Of a DNA stretch of 64,000 nucleotides, positions 50,939 through 58,224 are shown piece by piece (within the stretch, counting starts at the first letter, position 1; the number at the start of each line of letters is the position of its first letter). The notes under the pieces were generated by a model. That model was not told the DNA's origin and did no database searches. It saw only the letters and a list, made by a program, of their open reading frames with translations. The stretch is taken from NCBI RefSeq assembly GCF_020711255.1, contig NZ_JAJFAW010000021.1, positions 1-64,000 on the forward strand, in the 5' to 3' direction. A program made the translations under genes and the position numbers. This DNA is from Hymenobacter plasmatis. GTDB lineage: Bacteria; Bacteroidota; Bacteroidia; Cytophagales; Hymenobacteraceae.

Positions 50939-53875
50939 ATGATACAAAAATTACCGGCCGCTGCCGTTCTGTTCACTGCCCTGCTGGGCATCACCCTTTC
51001 GGCTTCGGCTCAACAAAGCCCCGGCGGGCGTCCTACGGCGCCGGCCACCTTGGCACCGGCCCCCGCACGCACGGCGACCGGCCGCATCACTGGTACTGTG
51101 ACCGATGCTGCTACGGGCAAGCCGGTTTCTTACGCCACGGTGGCCGTGCTCGACGGCGCCACTGGCAGTGTGGTGAACGGCGGCGTGTGCGGCGACGACG
51201 GCAAGTTTGTGCTGCCGGGCATTCCGGCAGGCAGCTATACCGTACAAGTAAGCTTCCTGGGTTACAAGAACGAAGAGCGCACCGGTGTGCTCGTGTCGGC
51301 CGGCAGCCCCACCGACTTGGGCCCGATAACGCTGGCCGCCTCGGCCCAAAAGCTGGGCGAAGTGGTAGTAACCGGCCAGAAGGCCATCATCGAGGAGCGG
51401 GTGGACCGCACGGTGTACAACGCCGAAAACGACCAGACCACCCGCGGTGGCGACGCCACCGACGTGCTCAAGCGCGTGCCCCTGCTGAGCGTGGACCTCG
51501 ACGGCAACGTGAGCCTGCGCGGCTCCAGCAACATCAAGGTACTCATCAACAACAAGCCCTCGACCATTGCCGCCAGCAGCATTGCCGACGCGCTGAAGCA
51601 GATTCCGGCCGACCAGATTAAGACCGTGGAGGTTATTACCTCGCCCTCGGCCAAGTACGACGCCGAAGGCTCCGGCGGCATCATCAACATCATCACCAAA
51701 ACCAACAACCTGCGCGGCGCCACGCTGGGCCTGGATTTGAGCGCCGGCCTGCGCAGCACCAACCTGGGCCTGAACGGTAGCCTGCGCACTGGCAAAATGG
51801 GCTTCTCACTGGGCGGCTTCGGGCGGGGCTCCTACAACGTTCCGGGCGAGTTCTCGAACGTGCAGACTACCCGCAGCCTAAGCGGCGGCACACCCGTGAC
51901 CACCATTCAGTCGGCCGATACCCGTCTGCAGCAGATTTTTGGGCGCTATACCCTAGGCTGGGACTACGACCTCAATAAGTTTAACTCCCTGCAGGCCTCG
52001 GTTAGCTACGGCACCCGCAACAGCCGCAACTACCAGGACGGCCTGACCTCGGCTACCTACCTGGGACTAACCCCGACGGGCACTCCGCTCTCGTCCTCGC
52101 AGCGCGACGTGGCCGTGAAAGACGTTTCGGGCACCGTGGACGCCAGCCTGAACTACACGCACAGCTTCGAGAAGCCGCAGCACGAGTTCAGCATCCTCAC
52201 GCTGTTCAGTCGGAACGACCGCAGCAATACCTTTACTAACAACATCTTCAATGCGACATTGGGTAGCCCAAGCCGCATTATGAACGATAACCCGAGCTAC
52301 AACGCGGAGTACACCATTCAGCTCGACTACCAGAACCCCATCAGCAAAACCCAGATTCTGGAAATGGGGGTAAAGGATATTTTGCGCCGCGTGAACTCCG
52401 ACTACAGCACGGCCTACTTTGGGGCCGGCGGCGAGTCGCTGTCCGCGCCGTCCATCCTCTCGGCCAACAACGTGTTTACCTACCGCCAAAACGTGACAGC
52501 GGGCTACACGGCCTATACCCTGAGCCTGCCCAAAGGCATCACAGTGAAGCCCGGCTTGCGCTACGAGTACACCACCATCGACGCCAACTTTGCCAACTTC
52601 GCGGCGGCCAACATTCCCAACTACGGCGTGCTGGTGCCCAGCCTCAACCTCTCGCGCCGCCTCGCCAACAGCAACGTGCTCAAGTTGGCTTACAACCGCC
52701 GCATTCAGCGCCCTTCGCTGCAGTTCCTGAACCCGAACCTCAACGCGTCGAACCCGAAGAACGTGAGCCAGGGCAACCCCTACCTCTCGCCTGAATACAC
52801 CAACAACTACGAGTTGGGCTACAGTACTGCCATCAAGCGCTTAAACCTTAATTTCAGCTCGTTCATCCGCAATACCACCGGCTCAATTGAGGCCCTGCGC
52901 ACGGTGCGTGGCGTCGACACGGTATCGACCACCTACGCCAACATTGGCCAGCAGAACGCCTACGGCGGCAGCGTGTTTGCCAACATGTCGAGCGGCAAGT
53001 TTAACCTGAACGCAGGAACCGATTTCTACTACACCACCCTCACCAACAACGTACCCGACCGCAACTTCAACGCTGCCAACGAGGGCTGGGTAATGAGCGG
53101 CCGCGTGGGCGGCTCCTACAACTTTACCCCGGTGTGGGGCGTGCAGGCATTTGCCTTTTACCGCGGCCGGCAGGTGCAGCTGCAAGGCAACCAGAGCGGC
53201 CAGGGGTTCTACACCGTGGGCGTGAAGCGCGATTTTGCCGAGAAGCGCGGCAGCCTCGGCTTTGGGTTTGATAACTTCTTTACCCCTAGCATTACCGTGC
53301 GCAACACGGTGGTGTCGCCCCTTATCGACCAGGCCAGCAGCAACGTATTGCACACCCTGGGCTTCCGGGTGAGCCTCAACTACCGCATCGGCAAGCTCAC
53401 GGTAGCGCCCCCGCGCCGCGGCAAGAGCATCAACAACGACGACCTGAAGGGCGAAGGCGGCGGTGGCGGCGACGCCGGTGCCGGCGGCGTTACCCCCGCC
53501 GCCGGTGGTGGCGGAGCAGCACCAGCAGGTGGCGGCGGTCAGCGCCCAGCCGGAATGCCCGGTACGCGCCCAGCTGGTGCTCCTGGTGTTCGCCCCACCG
53601 GCGCACCGGCTGGCGCTACTCCCACGGCCGCGCCCGGCGCCCAGCCCGCCACCGCTACCGACAGCACCACCACTGATGCCACCAAGACGCTACCCGGTAC
53701 CATTCCGGGCCAGGCCCGTCCCACAGCGCAGCCGCAAGATTCTACGCAGCGCCGGCCCGCCAGCCTGCCTACTGCGCCCGCTAATCCTATCAATGCGCCG
53801 GCCAATGCGCCGTCGCCCGGCACCACCACGCCGGCCGGCACCACGCCCGCGGGCAGCCCCGGCGGCCGGCCCTAG
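50939..53875 (+). CDS. TonB-dependent receptor / outer-membrane beta-barrel protein with Gly-Pro-rich tail
   Basis: The protein of 978 residues has a signal peptide (MIQKLPAAAVLFTALLGITL, ending ASAQQ), a carboxypeptidase-like domain (about 40-125: ITGTVTDAATGKPVSYATVA), a plug (about 135-255: DVLKRVPLLSVDLDGNVSLR, VEVITSPSAKYDAEGSGGII) and a barrel of the OMP_b-brl_3 type to about residue 832 (LGFRVSLNYRIGKL). A 135-residue low-complexity tail rich in Gly, Pro, Ala and Thr follows. The ligand is unknown; the class includes metal and peptide transporters. Starts at 50930 (ATG) or 50843 (TTG) are possible, but the signal peptide favours 50939. Confidence 0.9.
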   Translation: MIQKLPAAAVLFTALLGITLSASAQQSPGGRPTAPATLAPAPARTATGRITGTVTDAATGKPVSYATVAVLDGATGSVVNGGVCGDDGKFVLPGIPAGSYTVQVSFLGYKNEERTGVLVSAGSPTDLGPITLAASAQKLGEVVVTGQKAIIEERVDRTVYNAENDQTTRGGDATDVLKRVPLLSVDLDGNVSLRGSSNIKVLINNKPSTIAASSIADALKQIPADQIKTVEVITSPSAKYDAEGSGGIINIITKTNNLRGATLGLDLSAGLRSTNLGLNGSLRTGKMGFSLGGFGRGSYNVPGEFSNVQTTRSLSGGTPVTTIQSADTRLQQIFGRYTLGWDYDLNKFNSLQASVSYGTRNSRNYQDGLTSATYLGLTPTGTPLSSSQRDVAVKDVSGTVDASLNYTHSFEKPQHEFSILTLFSRNDRSNTFTNNIFNATLGSPSRIMNDNPSYNAEYTIQLDYQNPISKTQILEMGVKDILRRVNSDYSTAYFGAGGESLSAPSILSANNVFTYRQNVTAGYTAYTLSLPKGITVKPGLRYEYTTIDANFANFAAANIPNYGVLVPSLNLSRRLANSNVLKLAYNRRIQRPSLQFLNPNLNASNPKNVSQGNPYLSPEYTNNYELGYSTAIKRLNLNFSSFIRNTTGSIEALRTVRGVDTVSTTYANIGQQNAYGGSVFANMSSGKFNLNAGTDFYYTTLTNNVPDRNFNAANEGWVMSGRVGGSYNFTPVWGVQAFAFYRGRQVQLQGNQSGQGFYTVGVKRDFAEKRGSLGFGFDNFFTPSITVRNTVVSPLIDQASSNVLHTLGFRVSLNYRIGKLTVAPPRRGKSINNDDLKGEGGGGGDAGAGGVTPAAGGGGAAPAGGGGQRPAGMPGTRPAGAPGVRPTGAPAGATPTAAPGAQPATATDSTTTDATKTLPGTIPGQARPTAQPQDSTQRRPASLPTAPANPINAPANAPSPGTTTPAGTTPAGSPGGRP

Positions 53876-53898
53876 CGGCGGGCTGCCGGGCTAGGCCC

Positions 53899-53906
53899 TA
53901 CTTTTG
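53899..53906 (+). promoter_or_regulatory. -7 box candidate before the flippase-like gene
   Basis: TACTTTTG fits TAnnTTTG and would give a leader of about 17 nt. No TTG at the usual upstream distance was seen, and the gap to the preceding gene is only 54 nt, so read-through is also possible. Confidence 0.4.
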
Positions 53907-53929
53907 CCCGGCTGCCGTACTCCCCCTCA

Positions 53930-55015
53930 ATGCCCTACAAGCTGCTCCCTGCTCAACCCGAACACGACGCGCATTTTCTGCATCGGTTGCGGCCCTCGCG
54001 CCTCATCCTGCCCGTCGTCATTGGCATGGGCGTGGTTGCCTTCCTGTTTTACAAAAGCTACCAGCCCGGCGACCTCGCACCCCTGCGCAACGCCGACTGG
54101 CGCTGGCTGCTGGCCGCGCTGCTCGTGCTGGTAGCCCGCGACTTTGGCTACATCTACCGCATCCGCCACATTGCCGAGGACGAGCTGACCTACCGGCAGG
54201 CGCTGGACGTGATTATGATTTGGGAGTTTGCCTCCTGTGTGCTGCCCTCGGGGCAAGGTGGCACGGGAGTAGCGCCGTTTATTCTGGAAAAAGAAGGCAT
54301 TCCGTTGGGCAAGGGCCTGGCCTACATCATGGTCACGGCCCTGCTCGACAACCTGTACTACGTGCTCATGGTACCGCTGGTGGTGCTGGTGGCCGGGGCC
54401 GGGCTCTACCCGCACGAAGCCCTGCAAACCAACTTCGTGGCCACGCTGCGGATAGCCTTTGGGTTGAGCTACTTCTTTGTGTTGCTCTACGCCGGGCTCA
54501 TGCTCTACGCCATTTTTGTCAACCCGCGCTCGGTGCGCCGGCTGCTGGTGCGGCTGTTCTCTTTCCGGCTGCTGCGGCGCTGGCGGCGCAAAGCCTACCG
54601 CCACGGTCAGGAAATGGTGCTGGCTTCGGTACAGCTGCGCGGCAACGGGCCGCGCTACTGGTGGCACGCATCGGTGAGCACGGTCTTTGTCTGGACGGCC
54701 CGCTACGCCATCATTGGCTGCCTCATTGCGGCCTTTGTGCCCATGGATGCGGGCACGTTCCTATTCATCTTCGCCCGCAACATTACCTACAAGGTCATCC
54801 TGCTGATAGCCATCACGCCCGGCGGCGCGGGCATCGCGGAGGGTGCCTTCCCTACGTTCTTCGGCAAATTCATTGGCACGGCCACCATGACTAGCTTCAT
54901 GGTGCTGCTGTACCGCGTGTTCACCTACTACCTCTACCTGGTGCTGGGCATGGTGTTTTTGCCGCGCTGGGTGGCGCGGGTATTCCTGCGGCACCCAACT
55001 ATGCCCGAGCAATAA
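53930..55015 (+). CDS. LPG-synthase-type transmembrane protein (flippase-like)
   Basis: The 361-residue inner-membrane protein has about eight hydrophobic segments (for example LILPVVIGMGVVAFLF, WLLAALLVLVARDFGYIY, VLMVPLVVLVAGAGLY, YFFVLLYAGLMLYAIF). It fits the lysylphosphatidylglycerol-synthase transmembrane/UPF0104 family, with the conserved SGQGGTGVAPFILEKEGI (about 106-123) and ITPGGAGIAEGAFPTFFGKF (about 298-317). The soluble aminoacyl-transferase domain of MprF is absent, so it is a stand-alone flippase-like module, possibly for a lipid or glycolipid. It lies 54 nt after the receptor gene. Confidence 0.9.
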   Translation: MPYKLLPAQPEHDAHFLHRLRPSRLILPVVIGMGVVAFLFYKSYQPGDLAPLRNADWRWLLAALLVLVARDFGYIYRIRHIAEDELTYRQALDVIMIWEFASCVLPSGQGGTGVAPFILEKEGIPLGKGLAYIMVTALLDNLYYVLMVPLVVLVAGAGLYPHEALQTNFVATLRIAFGLSYFFVLLYAGLMLYAIFVNPRSVRRLLVRLFSFRLLRRWRRKAYRHGQEMVLASVQLRGNGPRYWWHASVSTVFVWTARYAIIGCLIAAFVPMDAGTFLFIFARNITYKVILLIAITPGGAGIAEGAFPTFFGKFIGTATMTSFMVLLYRVFTYYLYLVLGMVFLPRWVARVFLRHPTMPEQ

Positions 55016-55044
55016 GCCCCGGAAAACCAGCCGCCAGTAAACAA

Positions 55045-55081
55045 GAAAAGGCCCCGAACCACAGTGGTTCGGGGCCTTTTC
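55045..55081. terminator. Bidirectional intrinsic terminator
   Basis: A 16-bp perfect stem (GAAAAGGCCCCGAACC at 55045-55060, GGTTCGGGGCCTTTTC at 55066-55081) with a 5-nt loop separates convergent genes. Confidence 0.92.
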
Positions 55082-55099
55082 CAAATCAGCAAGAGGCTA

Positions 55100-55519
55100 T
55101 TATTCGGCTTCCAGCATCAAGGCAGCGCCATCGGCCGACTTCAGCGTGAGCTTCTTGTCGGTGAGGGTTTCCACGGTGAACGTGTTGCTGGTGGTAGCGT
55201 TATCGGGGGTCATCGTGAGGGTTTTGCCCGCCTGGTCAAACGTGTACTTGCCCGATACGGCGCCATTGGCCCCAGTCATGTTGTAGGTGCCGTTGGCAAA
55301 AATGCGCAGCTCCTCTTGCTTTTGTGCATCGGTCTGCTTCACTTTGTCGCCGCTGGCATCGGTTTCTTTAGCAGTTTTCCACACCTTACTGTCGGTGCCG
55401 TACAGCATATTCACACCCTCAACTTTACCTTTGTCGTTGCTGCAGGCCGTAACAAACAGCGATAGCAAGAGCAACAAGCTGGCGAAATAACGAAGCGAAA
55501 AAAGCGACTGGGTTTTCAT
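55100..55519 (-). CDS. Small lipoprotein, lipocalin-like
   Basis: The 139-residue lipoprotein has a signal ending LLSLFVTACSND (Cys at about residue 26). The mature part has short beta strands (KVWKTAKETDASGDKVKQTD, ELRIFANGTYNMTGANGAVS, GKYTFDQAGKTLTMTPDN, TFTVETLTDKKLTLKSADGA), a pattern seen in lipocalin-like domains of Bacteroidota. It is probably anchored in the periplasm or outer membrane. The ATG at 55519 starts the lipoprotein signal. No specific function is proposed. Confidence 0.85.
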   Translation of the reverse strand: MKTQSLFSLRYFASLLLLLSLFVTACSNDKGKVEGVNMLYGTDSKVWKTAKETDASGDKVKQTDAQKQEELRIFANGTYNMTGANGAVSGKYTFDQAGKTLTMTPDNATTSNTFTVETLTDKKLTLKSADGAALMLEAE

Positions 55520-55705
55520 GGGAACAGAGGTGTTGGTGAAAGGAATAAGATGGCTAACCCGGCAAAGCGGGCTCGTCGGCTTACGGCCCACACGCAAAAG
55601 GGTTTAGGACGAAACCTCGTCCGGCTTCCTCCGTATAGTAGCTTCGTTGGACCAACCAATGGCATTCCGGTCCTGCTGATTTTTCCATATTAACCGACCG
55701 AACTC

Positions 55706-55996
55706 ATGGGACTCTTTGATTTTCTTAGCGACAAAGGCGAGCAAAAGCCCGCAGAGCCGGCAGCAAAACCAGCCGCTGGCGGCACCGATTTTTTCGGGAA
55801 TAACAACGCAGCCAATCCAGCTACCACCGGTGAGTCGTATACCGTAGTGAGCGGTGACTCGCTTTCCAAAATTGCCAAACACCACTACGGCGACGCTGCC
55901 AAGTGGCACCAGATATACGAGGCCAACAAGGCCCTCATCGGCAACAACCCTGACCACATTGAAGTGGGCCAGGTGTTGACCCTACCTAGTCTCTAG
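55706..55996 (+). CDS. LysM-domain protein
   Basis: The 96-residue protein starts MGLFDFLSDKGEQKP, has an Ala/Pro linker and ends with one LysM domain (about 47-94: SYTVVSGDSLSKIAKHHYGD to VGQVLTLPSL). LysM binds the N-acetylglucosamine backbone of peptidoglycan. There is no signal peptide, as in the small Kbp/YgaU-type proteins, which often carry a BON domain that is missing here. A terminator follows. Confidence 0.9.
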   Translation: MGLFDFLSDKGEQKPAEPAAKPAAGGTDFFGNNNAANPATTGESYTVVSGDSLSKIAKHHYGDAAKWHQIYEANKALIGNNPDHIEVGQVLTLPSL

Positions 55997-56023
55997 GTAC
56001 TTTTTTGCAGAAAAAAGGTGAGA

Positions 56024-56054
56024 AAAGCCACTCTGTTTCAGGGTGGCTTTTTTG
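56024..56054 (+). terminator. Intrinsic terminator after the LysM gene
   Basis: AAAAGCCACTCTG (56024-56036) pairs with CAGGGTGGCTTTT (56040-56052), partly through G-T pairs, and ends in six T residues. It isolates the LysM gene from the metY leader. Confidence 0.8.
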
Positions 56055-56142
56055 TGTTTTATTGAGCCGCTAAACGGCGGCTGCCCAGCCCAACTAACAC
56101 GCGGTGAAGCTGGGCTGCAAGAATTTTTTTTCTGTGCAATAG

Positions 56143-56174
56143 TTGGACATAAAAAAATTCCTTCCGTACATTTG
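56143..56174 (+). promoter_or_regulatory. Consensus promoter of the metY-metX operon
   Basis: TTG (56143-56145), a 21-nt spacer and TACATTTG (56167-56174) fit the Bacteroidetes housekeeping promoter exactly. Transcription would start near 56181, about 30 nt before the riboswitch, giving a leader of about 545 nt. Confidence 0.75.
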
Positions 56175-56210
56175 GCTCACCACCATCACGGTACTCCCCT
56201 GCTCGCGGCA

Positions 56211-56304
56211 GGGTAGTTTCAAGTTTTATAGAGAAGCGGCGAGAGACTAGGCTCTGTGACCCGCTGGCAACCTTCGACCGCGCGAAAGGTGCCAAGTCCT
56301 ACCC
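56211..56304 (+). ncRNA. SAM-I (S-box) riboswitch upstream of metY
   Basis: The element closes with P1 (GGGTAG at 56211-56216, CTACCC at 56299-56304). Inside, P2 pairs AGCGG with CCGCT, and the S-box core words are present: AGAGAAGCGGCGAGAGA, GGCTCTGTGAC, GGCAACC (about 56266-56272) and AAGGTGCCAAGTCC (56285-56299). The SAM-I class binds S-adenosylmethionine and normally turns off methionine-synthesis genes. Its position 30 nt after a consensus promoter and upstream of metY and metX fits this. No obvious expression platform lies directly after P1; the next possible one is in the region of the Cys-rich reading frame. Confidence 0.92.
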
Positions 56305-56346
56305 ACCATCGGCGCAAGCCGGGGCGGGGCATATGAATCGAGTACC

Positions 56347-56502
56347 ATGGAAAATCCCGCTGTTTCCTTCTTTGTTGCCCCGAATGCTCCGGCTGCTTTG
56401 TGCGCCGCAGGTTCGGGCTTTTCCGTTGTGGCCCCAGGCGGCCAGAACGCCGCGTTGCGCCAAGAGCGAATGCGAATGTGTTGTTGCCCGTGTTGTTGCT
56501 AA
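56347..56502 (+). CDS. Leader peptide with C-terminal polycysteine tail (candidate cysteine sensor)
   Basis: A 51-codon frame starts with ATG 42 nt after the riboswitch and ends 224 nt before metY. The product begins MENPAVSFFVAPNAPAAL and ends RQERMRMCCCPCCC, so six of the last seven codons are cysteine (TGT TGT TGC CCG TGT TGT TGC TAA). It has no signal peptide and no known domain. The clustering of cysteine codons at the stop, between a SAM riboswitch and a sulfur-assimilation gene, resembles a translated attenuator that senses charged tRNA-Cys. The last codons and the stop are in a hairpin (56495-56523). Whether the frame is translated is not shown by sequence. Confidence 0.7.
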   Translation: MENPAVSFFVAPNAPAALCAAGSGFSVVAPGGQNAALRQERMRMCCCPCCC

Positions 56503-56523
56503 GCTGATTTCGGCTTAGGCAAC
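56495..56523 (+). promoter_or_regulatory. Hairpin over the stop codon of the Cys-tail frame
   Basis: GTTGCTAAGC (56495-56504) pairs with GCTTAG-G-CAAC (56513-56523): ten base pairs with one bulged G and an 8-nt loop. The 5' arm contains the final two Cys codons and the stop. A ribosome stalled on the Cys codons would keep the hairpin open. A C/T-rich stretch and seven T (56543-56549) follow, too far away for a standard intrinsic terminator. Confidence 0.6.
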
Positions 56524-56582
56524 CCCTCCCCTTCTTTCTGGATTTTTTTGGCGGCCCTCGGTGCCCGCCGCTGGCCCTTTCG

Positions 56583-56683
56583 GCGCGCAGTGGCCGGACC
56601 AATCGGGCCACATCTTCAGCACGGGCTTGTGGGGGTTCCGCTGCGCTTAAAAACCGTCTTTTCAGACCGTTGCGCGCTTTTTT
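56583..56683 (+). terminator. Candidate long-range attenuator before metY
   Basis: GCGCGCAGTGG (56583-56593) can pair with CCGTTGCGCGC (56667-56677) over 11 positions (9 Watson-Crick, 2 G-U), and the 3' arm runs straight into TTTTTT (56678-56683), as in an intrinsic terminator. The 73-nt loop is unusually long but has internal stems. The ATG of metY lies 43 nt beyond the T-run. It is a possible output site for the riboswitch and the Cys-tail frame. Confidence 0.45.
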
Positions 56684-56726
56684 CTTGTTTTATTCAGGTT
56701 TTTTCAACTCCAAACATACCGCCATC

Positions 56727-58106
56727 ATGTCCGCTTCGCCCCTGCACTTCGAAACCCTCCAACTCCACGCCGGCCAGCAGCCCGACCCCACCACCGGGGC
56801 CCGCGCCGTGCCACTGTTCCAAACCACCTCCTACGTGTTTAAAAGCGCCGAACACGGCGCCAACCTGTTTGCCCTGAAGGAGTTCGGCAACATCTACACC
56901 CGCCTGATGAACCCCACCACCGACGTGTTTGAGCAGCGCGTGGCGGCCCTGGAAGGCGGCGTGGCGGCCCTGGCCACGGCGTCGGGTCAGGCAGCCCAAT
57001 TTATTGCCCTAAATAACATCCTGCAGGCCGGCGACAACTTCGTGAGCTCTGCGTTTATCTACGGCGGCACTTACAACCAGTTCAAAGTGGCGTTCAAGCG
57101 CTTGGGCATCGAGGTGCGCTTCGCCGACGGCGACAATCCCGCCAGCTTCGAGGCCCTGATTGACGACAAGACCAAGGCCATTTACCTGGAAACCATTGGC
57201 AACCCTAGCTACAGCATTCCGGACTTTGAGGCCATTGCTGCCATTGCCAACAAGCACGACCTGCCGCTGATTGTGGACAACACCTTCGGCGCGGGCGGCT
57301 ACCTGTTCCGGCCCCTGGAGCACGGCGCGCACATCGTGGTGGAATCGGCTACGAAATGGATTGGCGGCCACGGCACCAGCATCGGCGGCGTGATTGTGGA
57401 CGGCGGCACCTACGACTTCGGCAACGGCAAATTTCCGCAGTTCACTGAGCCCAGCGAAGGCTACCATGGTCTGGTATTCAACGACGTATTTGGCAAGGGT
57501 GGGCCGTTTGGCAACATCGCCTTCATCATCCGGGCCCGGGTAGAAGGCCTGCGCGACTTTGGCCCGGCCATCAGCCCGTTCAACTCCTGGCAGCTGCTCA
57601 TCGGCCTCGAAACACTGAGCCTGCGCGTGGACCGCACGGTAGAAAATGCCCTGAAAATCGCCAACTGGCTCGAGCAGCACCCGCAGGTAGAAAGCGTCAA
57701 CTACGCCGGCCTGGCCAGCAGCCCCTACCATCGCCTAGCCCAGAAATACCTCAAGCGCGGCTTCGGTGGCGTGCTCAGCTTCCAGCTCAAGGGCAGCAAG
57801 GAGTCGGCTACCCAGTTCATCGACAACCTGAAGGTTATCAGTCATTTGGCCAACGTGGGCGATGCCAAGACGCTCATCATCCAGCCCTCGGCCACCACGC
57901 ACCAGCAGCTGAGCGACGCCGAGCAACTAGCGGCTGGCGTCACGCCGACCTCGCTGCGCCTTTCTGTGGGCATTGAGCACTTCGAAGACATCAAAGCCGA
58001 TTTGCAGCAGGCCTTCGAGGCCATTGGCAACACCGCGGCGCTGCCCACCGAGGGCACCCAGGTAGGCGAGCCCGAGCTGGAGCACGCCCAACCCCTGGAA
58101 GTATAG
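56727..58106 (+). CDS. metY: O-acetylhomoserine sulfhydrylase
   Basis: The 459-residue PLP enzyme joins O-acetylhomoserine and sulfide to homocysteine in the cytoplasm; related enzymes can also use O-acetylserine to make cysteine. Family features: ETLQLHAGQQPDPTTGARAV, YTRLMNPTTDVFEQRVAALE, ASGQAAQF, GNPSYSIPD, VDNTFGAGGYLFRPLEHGAH and the PLP lysine Lys210 in VESATKWIGGHGTSIGG. The ATG at 56727 is used; an in-frame start at 56670 would precede the candidate attenuator T-run. It is the first structural gene after the SAM riboswitch and the Cys-tail frame, and is followed by metX after 118 nt. Confidence 0.96.
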   Translation: MSASPLHFETLQLHAGQQPDPTTGARAVPLFQTTSYVFKSAEHGANLFALKEFGNIYTRLMNPTTDVFEQRVAALEGGVAALATASGQAAQFIALNNILQAGDNFVSSAFIYGGTYNQFKVAFKRLGIEVRFADGDNPASFEALIDDKTKAIYLETIGNPSYSIPDFEAIAAIANKHDLPLIVDNTFGAGGYLFRPLEHGAHIVVESATKWIGGHGTSIGGVIVDGGTYDFGNGKFPQFTEPSEGYHGLVFNDVFGKGGPFGNIAFIIRARVEGLRDFGPAISPFNSWQLLIGLETLSLRVDRTVENALKIANWLEQHPQVESVNYAGLASSPYHRLAQKYLKRGFGGVLSFQLKGSKESATQFIDNLKVISHLANVGDAKTLIIQPSATTHQQLSDAEQLAAGVTPTSLRLSVGIEHFEDIKADLQQAFEAIGNTAALPTEGTQVGEPELEHAQPLEV

Positions 58107-58111
58107 CCCGA

Positions 58112-58201
58112 TTGTCAGTTGTTGGCCGGGAGCCGCTGCCTATCAGTGGCTCCCACCATTAATCATCCCGATACCTAACCGCACCCGCCGATAACTGACA
58201 A
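58112..58201 (+). promoter_or_regulatory. Nested stem-loops in the metY-metX spacer
   Basis: An outer 9-bp pair (TTGTCAGTT at 58112-58120, AACTGACAA at 58193-58201) encloses an 11-bp hairpin (GGGAGCCGCTG at 58128-58138, CAGTGGCTCCC at 58144-58154, one G-T pair). No T-run follows, so it is not a terminator. It may stabilise or process the operon mRNA between metY and metX. Confidence 0.55.
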
Positions 58202-58224
58202 CAAGCAACTGGCAACTACCACCC

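Noticed and set aside
56333..56518. 61-codon frame overlapping the Cys-tail frame in another reading frame
   Set aside because: Its product (MNRVPWKIPLFPSLLP...) has no notable pattern; the overlapping frame from 56347 ends in a Cys cluster at a stop codon within a hairpin, which is a better candidate.
56518..56524. GGCAACC repeated from the SAM riboswitch core
   Set aside because: The seven-base match after the Cys-tail frame is not accompanied by other S-box motifs, so it is not a second riboswitch.
56503..56549. Classical intrinsic terminator right after the Cys-tail frame
   Set aside because: The hairpin ends at 56523 but the seven-T run starts at 56543; a 19-nt gap is too long for a standard terminator. 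A C-rich Rho-entry role remains possible but unsupported.
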